Source of the DNA: Coturnix japonica
Taxonomy: Eukaryota > Chordata > Aves > Galliformes > Phasianidae
Direction of reading: 5' to 3'
DNA: 64,000 nucleotides
Assembly (NCBI RefSeq): GCF_001577835.2
Contig: NC_029528.1
Location: 124,001 to 188,000 of the forward strand
A program made the translations under genes and the position numbers. Below, one piece after another: positions 1-12,300 of this stretch (its first letter is position 1; each line of letters starts with the position of its first letter). The notes below the pieces were generated by a model that made no database searches, was not told where the DNA came from, and saw nothing but the letters and a program-made list of their open reading frames with translations.

Positions 1-1005
1 CTGTTGATAAGATTTAGAGTAAACATTAGATCCTGTGCAGCTGCCCTGCCATATTCCCATTTGTTTTACAAGCAGAGAGAAGAAAATGTGGGGGAGTACT
101 GAAAATAAAGCCCAGTCACAGGAGACTGCCACCTCCAATGCTGCCTTTCACTGTGCTGAAGGCAATGAAGGTGGCAGCAGGGTGCTATCACTGATCTTTC
201 CTACTAGGGTGCTTGGAAGTCCTGTCTTATAGTTTGATGCGTATAGAAACCCAGCCAATTTTCTTGTGGAAAGCAGAAGCAGGGCTGCTAAGGAATCAAG
301 GGAAAATAGTTTAATACATGTTCTGTCACTTCTTCTCACATCTGTTTAAGTAATTTGCCAACCTACACAAACAGTAAAATATTTAGATCCCATTATTTTT
401 CTGTAACAATATTCAATATATGTGCCTCTGGACAGCTGCTACCCCTAGGGCATTACAGTGTCTTCCTAGTTCTGTCTTGCCATTGCCACATCCACAGTTC
501 TGTATGTTAATTTACCTTCACCTGGGAGAAAGAGAAAGAAAGCAGCTGCTGTGACAACGTGTGGCATTATTAAAGTTAATTGTTTGTTCTATGTTCTTGT
601 CTCTGGAAAAGTAAAGGAGATGTAAGGTGGTATAACAGCGCTCTCAGAAGGAGCTCCTTTGCTCTCTTGAAAAAATTTAGCTTTCCTTTTACAAAGAAGT
701 TTTCTTAAGAGCTGCTCATTACTAGAGTCTGTCACTTAGACACATGCACTCTAACCACTGCCATGACTAGCCAGTGGGAAGGGCTTCATAGTCTCTAGTC
801 CAACATCTGTTCAAGGCAGTACTACCACCAACACAAAAGAAAGTTGCTACAGCTTTTCGTACAAGTTTTGAAAGTGTTTAAGTAATGCATCTCCAACACA
901 TCTGCAGATAACCTACTCCAGCACTGCACCAACTTTGTTTTTGCACAAAAGTCACAAGCAAGTTAAATGCCTATGGGTGACAAACACTGAGGCAGCAAAA
1001 GGAGT
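1..1005. other. Intergenic, nothing recognised
   Basis: Unique AT-rich DNA. Short open frames have no family resemblance. No repeat or RNA gene is seen. Confidence 0.5.
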
Positions 1006-1009
1006 CTTA

Positions 1010-2440
1010 TGATTGGTATCTACTATAGGCCACCTGATCAGTCAGAGCCTGTTGATAGGCTTCCTACCTCCAGCTCCACAGATTTCCACAATCACAAGTG
1101 CTCACCCTGCTGAAGGACTTCAGCCACCCAGAGATCTGCTGGAAAAGTAACACAGCAAGCTGCAGGCAATCTAGAAGGCTCCTGGAATGCATGAGGATAA
1201 CTTCTCGAGTCAAGAAAATGACAGCCCCACCAGGGGGGATGCAACATGGAAGCTGTTGCTCACCAATGTAAATGAGCTGATTGATGACATCAGGATTGAA
1301 GGCTGCCTGGGCCATAGCAACCATGCTATGGTTGAATTCATGCTTCAAAAGGACATGAGACAGGTGAAGAGTAAAATTAGGAAGCTAAACTTCAGGAAAG
1401 CTAACTTCCAGCTCTCCGGGGAGTTAATCAACAAAGCACACTGGAAAACTGTCCTCATGGGCATGGGTGTGGAGCAGAGCTCACCAATCTTTGATGAGGG
1501 CACAAGAGCTCTCCATCCCCAGGTGTAGCAAGTCAGGAAAGACGGGCAAGAGACTAACAAAGCTGAACTGCACCTACTGGACAAAGTGAAGAGTAAGAAG
1601 AAAATTTGCGGTCAGGGAAAACAGGTATCATGGGAAGAATATAAGGAGGCAGCTATGCTGTGTAGGGATGGGGTCAGGAAAGCCAGTACCCAGCTTGAAC
1701 TGAACTCAGCAATGGATGCCAAAAAGCAAGAAAGGCTTCTACAGGTACCTCAACCAGAAAGGGAAAGTCCAAGAGAGCATAACCCAACTAGTCAATGATA
1801 CAGACAGGCTGGTAACAACAGACAAGATGAAAGCTGAGGTACTTAACCAGCTTTTTTTGCCTCCAACTTCCCTGATAACTGTTCACCGCACAGCCCTCAA
1901 ATACTTGGATTAGTAGGAAAGGATCAGGGAAGTAAAGTCTCTCCCACTGTAAATAAAGATCAGGCTTATGACTGCCTGAGAAAAGTGCATATTCAGAAGT
2001 CTATAGGTTTCAATGAGAAGCATCCCAGAGTCTGGAGGGAATTAGCTGATGTAGGTGCCAAGCCACTCTCTATATTATTTGAAAAGTTGTGGCAATCGGG
2101 TGAAGTTCCTAGTAGCTAGAAAAAGAGGAAACATCACACTTAGTTTCTAAAAGGGTATAAAAGAATGACCCTAGGAACTACTGACCTGTCAGTCTCACCT
2201 CTGTGCCAGGGAAGATCGCAAAACAGATCCTTTGTGAAGCAATACTAAAACACATGAAAGATAGGAAGACCATATAGGAGAATCAGTATAGCTCAACCAA
2301 GAGCAAATCCTGCTTGACCAAATGTAGCAATTGGACAGATCCATGCAACAGAAAGGGTGTTACAACTGAAGTGCAATGATAGAAGGACTAGCACAACAGA
2401 AAGGTGCTATAAAGAAAAGACTACTCATGCATATCAAATG
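1010..2440 (+). mobile_element. Old CR1 LINE ORF2 fragment
   Basis: Translation gives CR1 ORF2 blocks in order: IGIYYRPPDQ near 1013, the segment GCLGHSNHAMVEF near 1300 (endonuclease end), the KLNFRKANFQL linker, and reverse-transcriptase remnants near 1990-2240 that include LTSVPGKIAKQI-like residues. Several stops and frameshifts, and the lack of a 3' end, indicate an old dead copy. It lacks the terminal repeats. Confidence 0.85.
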
Positions 2441-2449
2441 ACACAAGGT

Positions 2450-2660
2450 TTGCAGGAGAAAACTCCACCAAAGAGAAATCTCCAGAAAGAGACCTTTCCC
2501 TGGTGCCAGTCGGCCCTTAAATGAGGTCTAAGAGAGGTGCAGCCCTTCTGGTCACACAGCTGAATTGCCTTCACCTGTGCTCCCAGGGCTAACCTGGTCC
2601 TTTCCCCTGGTGCTCAGTGTTTCAGGCTCTGACTCAACAGTTCCCATACAACCAACCTAG
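2450..2660 (-). repeat. Unclassified dispersed repeat, possibly a solo-LTR fragment (minus)
   Basis: The reverse complement matches the repeat at 49.63-49.93 kb: it shares GTGACCAGAAG, CCTCATTTAAGG and a GG(C/T)-GCA-GG segment followed by a TTTCTGGAG run. The family has a TATA-like ATTTAAG and a T-rich downstream part that would suit an LTR, but I cannot name it. It is an old, degenerate copy. Confidence 0.5.
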
Positions 2661-2834
2661 CAACCTTCTCTGATGATGTAATTGCATCAACGGATAAGGC
2701 AAGAGCCACTGATGATTCTATGATTCCTGGCCAAAATAATTTTCATAGTATCCAGTCTGAACCACCCACATCACCAACTGTGGCCATGACCACTTCGTAA
2801 GTCATCTGCCCATTATCAGCACGGGTTTGGCTTT

Positions 2835-2960
2835 GTCATTGTAGCAGAAATGCTGAGTCATTGCCTGAAGCAGTGATTGGGCACCTGGTGGGAAGTCGGG
2901 GTCAATTATTTTTACTGAAGATGTAGTCTATATGTTGAGTTATATGACTCTTTATCCACA
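2835..2960 (+). repeat. Second piece of the same unclassified repeat (plus)
   Basis: Contains TGTAGCAGAAATGCTGAG and ACCTGGTGGGAAG in the order and spacing found at 49.63-49.69 kb. It is in the opposite orientation to the piece at 2450-2660, which makes an inverted arrangement of one family. Confidence 0.45.
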
Positions 2961-5700
2961 CCTAAATGCCTCTGATATTCTCACTGGGAATGATACTGAG
3001 GCAAAAATACAAGAGCAGATTTGAATGTTTTCTTTGTTGGAACAAAAGAGTTAAACTATATGAGCCATAAGTGGCCAAATATTACAGGTACAGAGGCAGA
3101 AAACTATAGGCAACTGCTTTGTCTGTCAAGACTGAACCATAATCAACCATGAGTAGCCAGAGCTGTTTAGGGAACCAACATTCATGCTAGGAAATGGAAG
3201 AGGTTTTTGTTTGGTTTTCTATGAATACAGACATTAACTTCTACAGAACTGTTTACTTTGGGTTAATATTTCTGTAGTGTACAGATGTTGATATGCGCTG
3301 TGAGTGTCTGCTGTCTGTCACCAGTCCGGCAAAGAGCAGAGTGTGGCGCTGTAAATATTAGCCCAGGCAGAGAAGTATTTGCACAGCCTTCCTCTGTGCT
3401 GCCTCTTGCAGTAGTACTCCAGCATGATAGCACTCCTCACAAACAATCAGCTGTTGGAGTCTCAGCATCTTCTGTATTGTGAAGTGGCATGCTCTAACTC
3501 TGACTCAAAAAGCACTGCAGTGATCAGATCTTGCAAAATGCAGTGAAATCACCAGTGTACATCTCCTTCAGAACACTGGTACTACATAAAATAAGGTACG
3601 CTAAGTACCTTGGTGTAGGAAAACAAGCAAAACTAGTTAGAGCAGCATGAGAACCAAGGACACAAAGAAGAGCAAAAGCGAAAGGAATGGCTCATAGCTC
3701 TGACTGGATTAGCACCCACATGCTAAGGAGTTAAGGAGTGTTTGTAGAATACTCCATTGCCACATAAATGTGGATGGGAAAGTTGTAGGGGTGAGTGGGA
3801 AAGCTAAAAAAAGGAAACTTGTGAACGTATGTAAGTGATGTGAGAACTTGTAATAAATGATCTGGATCATTCACATCTGAATCCATACATCAGACGCTGC
3901 ACCTCAGCATACAGAACAAACAATACTTGTTTACTCAGTCTCACTCTTCATTGGCAGTGGCAGTCCCAGATGCAGAGAAGAAATGGCTAGCACATCACTG
4001 CTGCATGTTCTAGTACAGTGCTATATAGTCATCTCAGAAGGAAATTAAGATGTTGTGCTCTTGGTTTGTTCAAAAGGGCTCCCCAATAAAGAAAAAAAAA
4101 GGTCCATTGCTGTTGATTTAAACAGATGAGTGTGAAACGATATCCTCCTGCAGGTACCACAGGGATTTTCCAGACACCAAAGAGAGGAACAACAGATAAA
4201 ATGGCATCAGCATGGTAAACAGATTCCCCATTCCACAAATGATTAGAATTCTATGATTAGAATTAGCATAGATGTATCCAAACCTTGATAGAGGAAAAAA
4301 CTTGTACTGTGCCTAGTTCTTCATAAGCTGAAAGCAAAATGGAGAAGACTGAGATCTTTTTAATGAATTTCAAGGAACATCAGAAAGGTCTGTCTGGATT
4401 TTTCTTGGGTAAACTGTGGAGAAGTGTGAAAACTGAGTTGTACAGCTATTGCAATGACTAGACATCCACCAGGACTACCCTGTTCAACCTGAAATATGCA
4501 ATCACTCCCATCAGAACCCTCATCAAAGTTCTTGTTGCCACAGGAAGTGCAGCAAAAGGCCTTTGTTCATGCTCTGATCCTGACTTCCTGGAAGTTTCTT
4601 TATGAACTGTTCAACACAAATGCAACAGGTAGGCAAGTGGTATGTCAGAGTTGTGAGTTAATAGTTATAAATAGTTATAAAGTTCATCAACATTGTCAGC
4701 CACCCTCACGACTATGCACATGAAGGCATTTGTCTGCCTTAGAGTGAAAGTGGATCAACATCATCTATTCCTTTATGGGCCCCAAAACAGATAATACAAA
4801 AGCCTGTTTACCCAAGGTGAAGCACACCAGGCTTTTTTTTTTATTTTTCCAATCCAATACTGAGCCAAGTGTATTAGAAAAGCTGAAACATTCCAGTTTT
4901 CAGAGTTGCTGTTTGTAGAAAGAAGAAAGAAAATGCAGTATTAGACAAAGACAATAGAGAATGTACTATAAAAATCATTTGGATAAAGCACGTGTGGTAC
5001 ATGCAGTACTTGGAATAGACATTCTCTCTAATTAATCAGCAGCTAGTCAGATATCCCCCTTTGCTCCAAAGCATGCTGGAGCTTTGAAGATGTAACAAGT
5101 TGGTGTGAATGCGAGTAAGTATCTATTATACTGAGGTGAAAAGCAAATAGACACTTCAGAGGAAAGAAGTAATGCTCAGAGTTCTTAGCTTTTATGGTGA
5201 ACTCTTATAGAGATTCATGGAATGACCTTGGAGTAGACATTGCTCTATGTCCCAGTTTAGCAGTCTGTTAACAGCATATTGATTTCTCAGTTGCAATGTA
5301 ACAGTAAACTAATTTCAGTAATATCTTTTTTTCTATGAAGTTGTAGGCTCTAAGATTTATTTTTACAGAGTTCACTCCATATGAATCTATTTATTCTAAT
5401 AGATGCCACCAAAATGTTAGGAAAGTCATTTCTACTTCTTAACAATATGTCAGCTGGTTCATAGAAAAAAAAACAGTTGAGATAATGTGTGTTCATGTGC
5501 ATACAGGAAGTAAAATTATTTCTATTGGGGTGGTTTGAGATGTCTTCTGCATGAGGTTAGGTGTTAATATTTTCCACTAGAGGCTGTTGGATTGTAATCT
5601 GCACTGCAAAGACGAGATGATCCTCCATACTCATGAATGATGAAACAAAAATGAGAAGCAAAGTACAGCTGTATTCCAGAGGGAAGGTAAGGTGGTGAGG
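2961..5700. other. Intergenic, nothing recognised
   Basis: Unique DNA; only short open frames without domain signatures. No CR1 tip or terminal repeat is visible. Confidence 0.5.
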
Positions 5701-5701
5701 A

Positions 5702-5810
5702 GAGGAAAAAAGTGCCTCTCTGCTACACAGGAGGCTCGAATCCTGGGGGGTTGGACTCAATGATCTCTAAGGTCCCTTCCAACCTGCACGAGACTATGAT
5801 ACTATGATGA
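5702..5810 (+). mobile_element. 5'-truncated copy of the tRNA/CR1 SINE
   Basis: Matches the second tRNA-like unit and tail of the element at 10862-11052: anticodon-region TCTCTGCTAC, box B GGCTCGAATCC (5733-5743), then GGTTGGACTCAATGATC and CCCTTCCAACC, ending with ACTATGAT repeats. The first head is missing. Two copies with the same head-tail junction show that this is a dispersed family and not a chance fusion. Confidence 0.75.
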
Positions 5811-8639
5811 TGTGTTAGTTTTGCTGCTCGTAGTGTACCAGGGTAGTGAGAGAGTTCCTGCGACTGCTGTAAAAGCATTTGCTCTCTTTGACTGATGATT
5901 TTCAGTGTAATCATCAAAACCACACAACATCCCTGAGGATGAAATAATTATGAAATGGGCAATGCAAATCTGATGCCCAATCAGCTTGCATATAGCTGTC
6001 CTCTTCAGTCTCAACACAAATCAGGAAGGGCATAATTTACCTCTGAGAATAAAAGCTGAGGAAATGTTTTTTTCCTGGAGTCAGAAGTCTATCTTCTTGG
6101 GATCAGGGCTCAGAAGTAGGGGAATGCAGCTTTTATAATAACACTGGCTCTGGTTCAAAAGTAACTTCGTGTCTACTTGACCATGACATTACTGAACATT
6201 TCCTTTAGCTCTTCTGTCATAAGATCCCATTACAAATACATGTGCAGAGATGACACACTCCAACCAGTTGCTGGGGAACAAATGCTCTCTTGACTATGAA
6301 GAGTGTGACTGCACAGCTCTGAACTCAAAGAATTCACAAGCAAGTTGACTTCCTTGGTGAATTTGAACACATTTGTTCCTCAAGATCCCATATGTAAATA
6401 GTAGCAGTTATCTAGAGATTGTATTTGAGAGAAAGTACCTGAGTGATGGTAAAGTCTTATGAATAGAACAGTGGTTACTGCAGGAGGCACTGACAGGACA
6501 TTAAGTACAAATCCATGGGGACAAGAAAGAAAGGAACAAAGTGACTGATTTCTGCATGTGTTTAACTCCCATACAACCCTGAAACTACACACAGGATTAT
6601 GGCTTTCATTCTGGGCAAGGTAAGATATTGACAAAGATCTGAGAAGAATTTACTTCCTATATTTCACAATTCTGTCAGTTTCATTTCAGGATGCTGTGGT
6701 TCTGTAACTTGGTTCGTGTTGCTATTCCACATCAGAACATAATGTGGGATAATGGGAGTTAAGGAGACAAGTTTGGGTTTTTTTGTTGTTTGTTTTTGGT
6801 TTTTTTGTTTTGTTTTGTTTTGTTTCTTTTCTTTTTTGGTGGACTGCCTTCAATGGGCATGAGAGGAGGGAAGCGGCACCAGAGATAAGGTTGGGAAGGG
6901 GACAGGTTTTTCTCGGTTCCCTGCGAGGAGGCACCGTGGTTGGAATTTACAGCCTACCACAGCCCACCGATGAGATTGGGACTTAATTTTTTTCTCCTTG
7001 TTGAAACTCTCTCGTTGTTGTTTAGTGTCATTGGGTTCATTAAGCTGCCGTTTGTTCTCAGATCGCTGGTTTTTTTCATTTTTTCCCTCCTAGACCCATC
7101 TGCAATCTCCCTTCCCTTCCCCTCTCTCGGAGCGCACGTGGCCGGGCCGGGCTGCACCACCGCACCATGCTGTTAGAGAGGGGAGGTACTTTGTTCCTTC
7201 TCTCCCCAGGTTTGTTCCCGCTGTCATGGAGTGAGCTCTAGAGAGAACTCCATGACACAGGACTTCATGACATCACTTACCCCAATCCAGCCAAGACCTA
7301 CGTGATACCATGAAGAGTAAAATAGATAACATAAAACTGAGGCTAAACAGAGAGGAAATCAGATCAGTGTTGAACACAGTTTCTACAGCTGCTCTAGTAG
7401 GTCAAAGGCCTGGAAGTGGCAGGGAATCAGAGACTGATCTGTGTGATATTAAACATTACACTGGTAGATGGTTCCCACAGGTCAGAGTTAACCTATAGAA
7501 CTACAAACAGAAAGAGTGATGAAAGAACTAGTCATGAAAGACTGGTAATTATTCAACTCTCTGAAATGCGTAATGAGGTTAAAGTGCTATTCTATACAGC
7601 CTAGCAGAACTTCCCCTCCTGTGGCTGTTGTCATCTTCAACTGTACCAAGAGAGGCAGTAATGTTGGCCACAAATCTCTGGAAGCATTTGTACTCCTGCA
7701 CTGAGGGATACCTGGGCTGCTATAACCTCACACCTTCGTATAAATAAGCCTCCTTGCTCCAAGTTTTATCTTCAGTCCTCCCTGAATGACAACTGAATTC
7801 TCAAAGTTAAACAACAATTCTCAAAGTTAAAAAGGCTGCGTTCCCTCCACCATTTGCCTTGAGTTCCCCCAGCCATTAAACTTTAATAAGGACTTTGAGA
7901 ATGGTGAGAATATTTTCTCTCCTTTCACAAGAAGTGGGAGCCTCCAGAGTCTGTGGACAACTTGGTCATAACCAGAATTCTCTCACAGCAGTAAGCAGAA
8001 GGACAAATCTGTTTCAAAACCCAGGAACAGGAGAGGAGCATTGAATTGGACTGTGAACGCTTAATGTGTTTGCACAGTTACTACCCTTTCTGCTGGGCTT
8101 TTTGGACAGATGGAGTCGGTCCTTCTCCTTGTACAAACAACTGTTCTGCCAAAAGCTCAACTTATTTTCATACGTTAATGTACATGTACATGTTAGACTG
8201 TTACTTTTTTCACACTGGTTAATTTGATCTTGGTATGGAAACTAAACAGAAGGATTTGTTCAAAAAGAAACATGGCTGCCTCAATGTTGAGTAGGCTCCC
8301 AGAAATGTCCTGCTCAACAGGACACAGTGAAACAGCTCAGCAGAAGCCAAGCCCACAACAGGTAAGATTCTGAAATAAGACCCTTCACAGCAAAGTCAAT
8401 GGGAAGGAGCCAAAAGTGCACACCATCCCTTCGGCAGAACAAAGGAGCATCAAGGGAATCGACTCGAGAACTAGCCAGCGTCTGTCCCCTGCCAGGCAAT
8501 CTTCTCAGATTAATGTTCACTTTCTTTTAACAAAGCAGACTCCTCTGAGCTCTCCTCACGAAGTTAGAAGCATCCACAGCCGTACCCTCAGTGCTTGGGC
8601 GTACCGCGAGCCAACAACCCACCCAACAAACGCACTTCT
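5811..8639. other. GFRA3 upstream region
   Basis: Mostly unique sequence apart from the T-rich tract at 6777-6837. The part 6840-7290 is slightly more GC-rich and has a hairpin-forming inverted repeat (TCATGGAGT at 7224-7232, ACTCCATGA at 7247-7255). A TTCTCAAAGTTAAA duplication lies at 7798-7830. No gene recognised. Confidence 0.5.
6777..6837 (+). repeat. T-rich (GTTTT)n low-complexity tract
   Basis: Alternating T runs and G with several TTTTG units, followed by somewhat more GC-rich unique DNA up to about 7290. Confidence 0.8.
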
Positions 8640-9310
8640 TCCGTAACGCCTTTCCGAGGGCCCCGTTTGAAACACTCTCCGGGCCGCGCTCCTCACTCGC
8701 ACCCCGCGGCTCTCCGTCCGCGCCCTCGTCGCCCTCAGAGCAGCCGCGCTGCTTCCTCCCCCTCCTCGCAGCCCCGCTCTGTGGGGCGGGCCGTGCCGCG
8801 GGGCGGTGCTCGCCGTCTGCACCTCGACGGGGGGGCGGCCACTCGGACGCCGACAGGCAGCGTTCGGGATGTGAACGGCGGCTCCAGCGCCCGGAGCGAG
8901 CGGCCGCCGGCGCCGAGCTGCAGCATGTGGCTGGCCCTGCTCCTGGGGCTGCTCCTCTCCCGAGCCGGTAACGAACAGCACGGGGAGGCGGGCGGGAGGG
9001 CTTGGTGGGGGAGAGCATCGCGGCGGCGTGTGTCCGTCCCGCTCTCGGCGGGCGGCGAGAAGCTGCGTGCTGCCGTCCTGTCCCGTCCCGTCCCGTCCTG
9101 TCCCGTCCCATCCCGTCCCGTCCTGTCCTGTCCCAAACAGCTGCTGGCGTCCGGCAGAAAATGCGCGCGGGGCGACGCTTCGGCACCCCTCGGTGTCACG
9201 TCCGGGAGGCTGGGTAGTGCGGAGCTCGGGGCGCGTCCCGGACTCGGGGCTCCCGTCCGCTGCCCGGCAGCGGCTCCGCTGCGAAGGAGCCGTATTCCGA
9301 AGCACATAAT
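8640..9310. promoter_or_regulatory. GFRA3: CpG island and promoter of GFRA3
   Basis: Dense CpG, GC-rich sequence surrounds exon 1, in contrast to AT-rich flanks. The start codon at 8925 sits near its middle and the exon-1 donor (GTAACG) is at 8968. I see no TATA box, as is typical of a CpG-island promoter; the transcription start cannot be placed. Long open frames on both strands here are an effect of GC content, not genes. Confidence 0.8.
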
Positions 9311-12300
9311 GCGCGCTGCTTGCTTTGACCTGCGCTGAGAATAGAGAGTGTCGATGTGACCAAAGTGGCTGGATGCTCTGCGGAAGGGAGCTGAATTTCC
9401 TCGAGGCAAAGCTCGCGGAGGTAAAGGAGGGCGGTTTGCTCCTCTCGCTCGCAGCCGGGAGGGACCGATGTCAGGAGCTGATCCCTCAGCGCGGCGTAAA
9501 GACGGCATCCCTTTCGGGAATAAAGATAGCATCAGTTCTAGCTCTTGGAGGAGACGCAGAATCTGAGATATCTTTGCCGAAAGCTGTTGTTGTTGTTGTT
9601 GTTTTTAAACCCATCTTCCATGCACTCCCCCTCTGAATCGCTTCAGACTGATACTCTGATGAGGCTAGGTTTGCAAAGACCAGTCCAGGAAGCCCCTGCA
9701 AAGATGCATCTGTCTTACGTTGCACTCTGGTATTGCCAGGTCACAAGATCTTGAGGGAAGAAATGATTCCTCTTTCATATGCATCTCTTGAGCAGTCTTC
9801 ATAATTGCAGTGGCAAAAAATACAGAAGTTTCAGACGTGCTGTGAAGCACCTGACCCTACCTATGAGATGTCAGTGCTTGGCATTAAAATAAAAATAAAA
9901 ATGCAACTGCTCAATATTACGAGTCTTATAAAGACGAGCTGTTGCACTGTGGCCTCAGTAGCATCTGCAGCCTCATGACTACAACAGATTTCCCGCAAAT
10001 TTCCATTGTCCAAACACTAGTGCTTGTTTTAAATCTATTCTTAATAAATAAAGTTTCCCTTCTGCAATTGTCCTTTCTTTCACTAGCGTGGATGACAAGG
10101 AATACTAAGTTAACAATAACATTAATTGTAATTTCATAGGTATGTGACAGGACGTGGATTCAAAAGTGAGAATAAATGAGCATTATATTAACTATAACTT
10201 TATTTTTCTAAGGAATAAGTAGCCATTGTTTGTGAAGTGATTATTATCTTTTAACTTTTCATTTAGCTAAAGGGGCTCTGATATACACTCACATTCAGTG
10301 CTATCTGCAACCTAGACCAGAGAGCTTTCTAATACAGTACCAGATATTTTACCTGGTTATCTGGCATTGTAAGTACTAAGATAACTCTTTATTTTCAATG
10401 AACTTTTTGCGCTAGGGATCGAGATTGTGTAGCTACTAAATTCTGTTAGTTAAAGAGGACTGCTCTAACTTCTTCTGCTTTGACGCTTCCAGAAGCTTCA
10501 CCCAAAGCATCTGGTACAGGCCTGTGGTAGAAGCACAGTCCATCCACACTCAGCTCTGCCCTACTCTGTCAATTATGATATTGTTGTAAAGTTTTGAAAA
10601 TGTCACTTCAAGCTCTAGTGATTTTTAAGCAGAGCTTGTAAGGCTGGCAGTGTGTCCTGTCCTTTCATGAACTTGCTACAACAGCTGCTGCATCCACTGA
10701 GGGCAGTTGTACTCTGCTCTGGCCTTGTGAGGTAAAACAGTTTGCTCAGCTTAGAATCCCAAGCCCTGCTGGAGGTAGAATCATTTGGGTTGGAAAACTG
10801 CTTCTGGAACTTTGCACTGCTTGTAGCCTTACAGAATGTAATCACACCCCGGTGTGATTATGTGTGCCCTGGTGGCACAGTGGTAGGAATGCTGCTTTGC
10901 AACACCGGAGGGCCCGGGTTCGAATACCCTGTGGCGCAAGTGGTAGAAGTGCCGCTCTGCAGCATAGAGGCTCGAATCCCGGGGGTTGGATTCAATGATC
11001 TCTAAGATCCCTTCCAACCCACATGAGACTATTACCTATTATTACCTATTACCACCCCGCGTGTTCATCTGTGTTGTGCCAAGACGGAATGTCTAACCAA
11101 AACCAACTGTGGTGGTACAAAGCATTTCTTGCAAGAGATTTGTCTTTCAGGGAGCTTCCCAACTCATGCAGTCTTTACATAACAGCCAGATGAACAGAGA
11201 AGTTTTTAGGAAAGCCAAGAAATATGAATGAATGGGACAGAAACACATAAGGCAGCATTACTGGGCTGAAGACAGAATAAGAAGCTTGAGAATCAGACCA
11301 GCATGGAATTATATGGCAAATAAACTGATAAGACCAACAGAAGTGAAGGAAGTGAGTAAACAAATCAGACAGTGAAGGCAGTATACCTGATAATAAAAGC
11401 TGCACCAAGATTTTTTATTTTAGTCCTCAGTGAAGACAGGCAGAAGCAGCACCACAGTGCCCGCTGAACAAGAGAGTGACAGATGAGATCACACATCCAA
11501 AAAGCACTGAAGGTAGATGCTAGGTTGAGCGCAGTTTTGTCCTACTAGCCTACATGTAAACTCTGTTAGCAGTTCTTATTCCAAGGTTCTACAAGGCCAG
11601 GTCAGGTGGAGCTTTGAACAACCTGGCATAGTGGAAGGTATCTCAGCCTATGGCATAGAAGTTGGACCCAAATGCTCTTAAATGTCTCTTCCAGTCCAAA
11701 CCATTCCGTGACACATTGTGCTCATAGCATAAACACAGATCCATATACTGCAGAGATGAAGAAAGACTGAATTCACACATCTGTGAAATACAACAGCGTA
11801 TCTCCCGTAGTGTTATCCTTGCAAGAGAGCAGTCCATACAGTTAAAAATAAAAATAAAAAATAAAAAAAGCTGAAAATGTCATCAAGTTTTGAAGATTGT
11901 ATTGTTAAATTAAAATTATTTCATACTTCCATAAGGCAGTGTCAGTGTATATACATACAATTAATGCACATACTACACAAATACATACAGAGCTTAAATT
12001 GTGAGTTCACAATTGATAAAAAGCTGAAAGCTGGCAGAGCAAACCTGCATCCCAGCACGTGGAGCAGGAATTCCAGCGGTTTGGTTCTATACGCTGTTAA
12101 CTGATCGCTTATCAGCTCTTCTACATGAAGCTACTTGCGTTTAATATGAAAGGTATCTTCTATTATGCAAAAAATACCTATAGTTATTATTAAGTTTCCA
12201 AGCTCAACAAATCAATTTCGTTTACACCCACAAATGGCTTTCTCAGTGCATCTCTTAATGACTGGTATACATAAGGGTTGCTCCAAAAGTCATGCCTCCT

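Noticed and set aside
8527-9532. Several overlapping open frames of 100-265 codons on both strands around GFRA3 exon 1
   Set aside because: They lie in a CpG island with few stop codons, are compositionally biased (Pro, Arg, Ala), overlap in many frames and cover the pentamer repeat. Only the short exon-1 frame has splice and signal-peptide support.
10862-10990. Two functional tRNA genes
   Set aside because: Boxes A and B are present, but acceptor-stem pairing and the 3' terminator are lacking, and a CR1 tail follows. It is a SINE.
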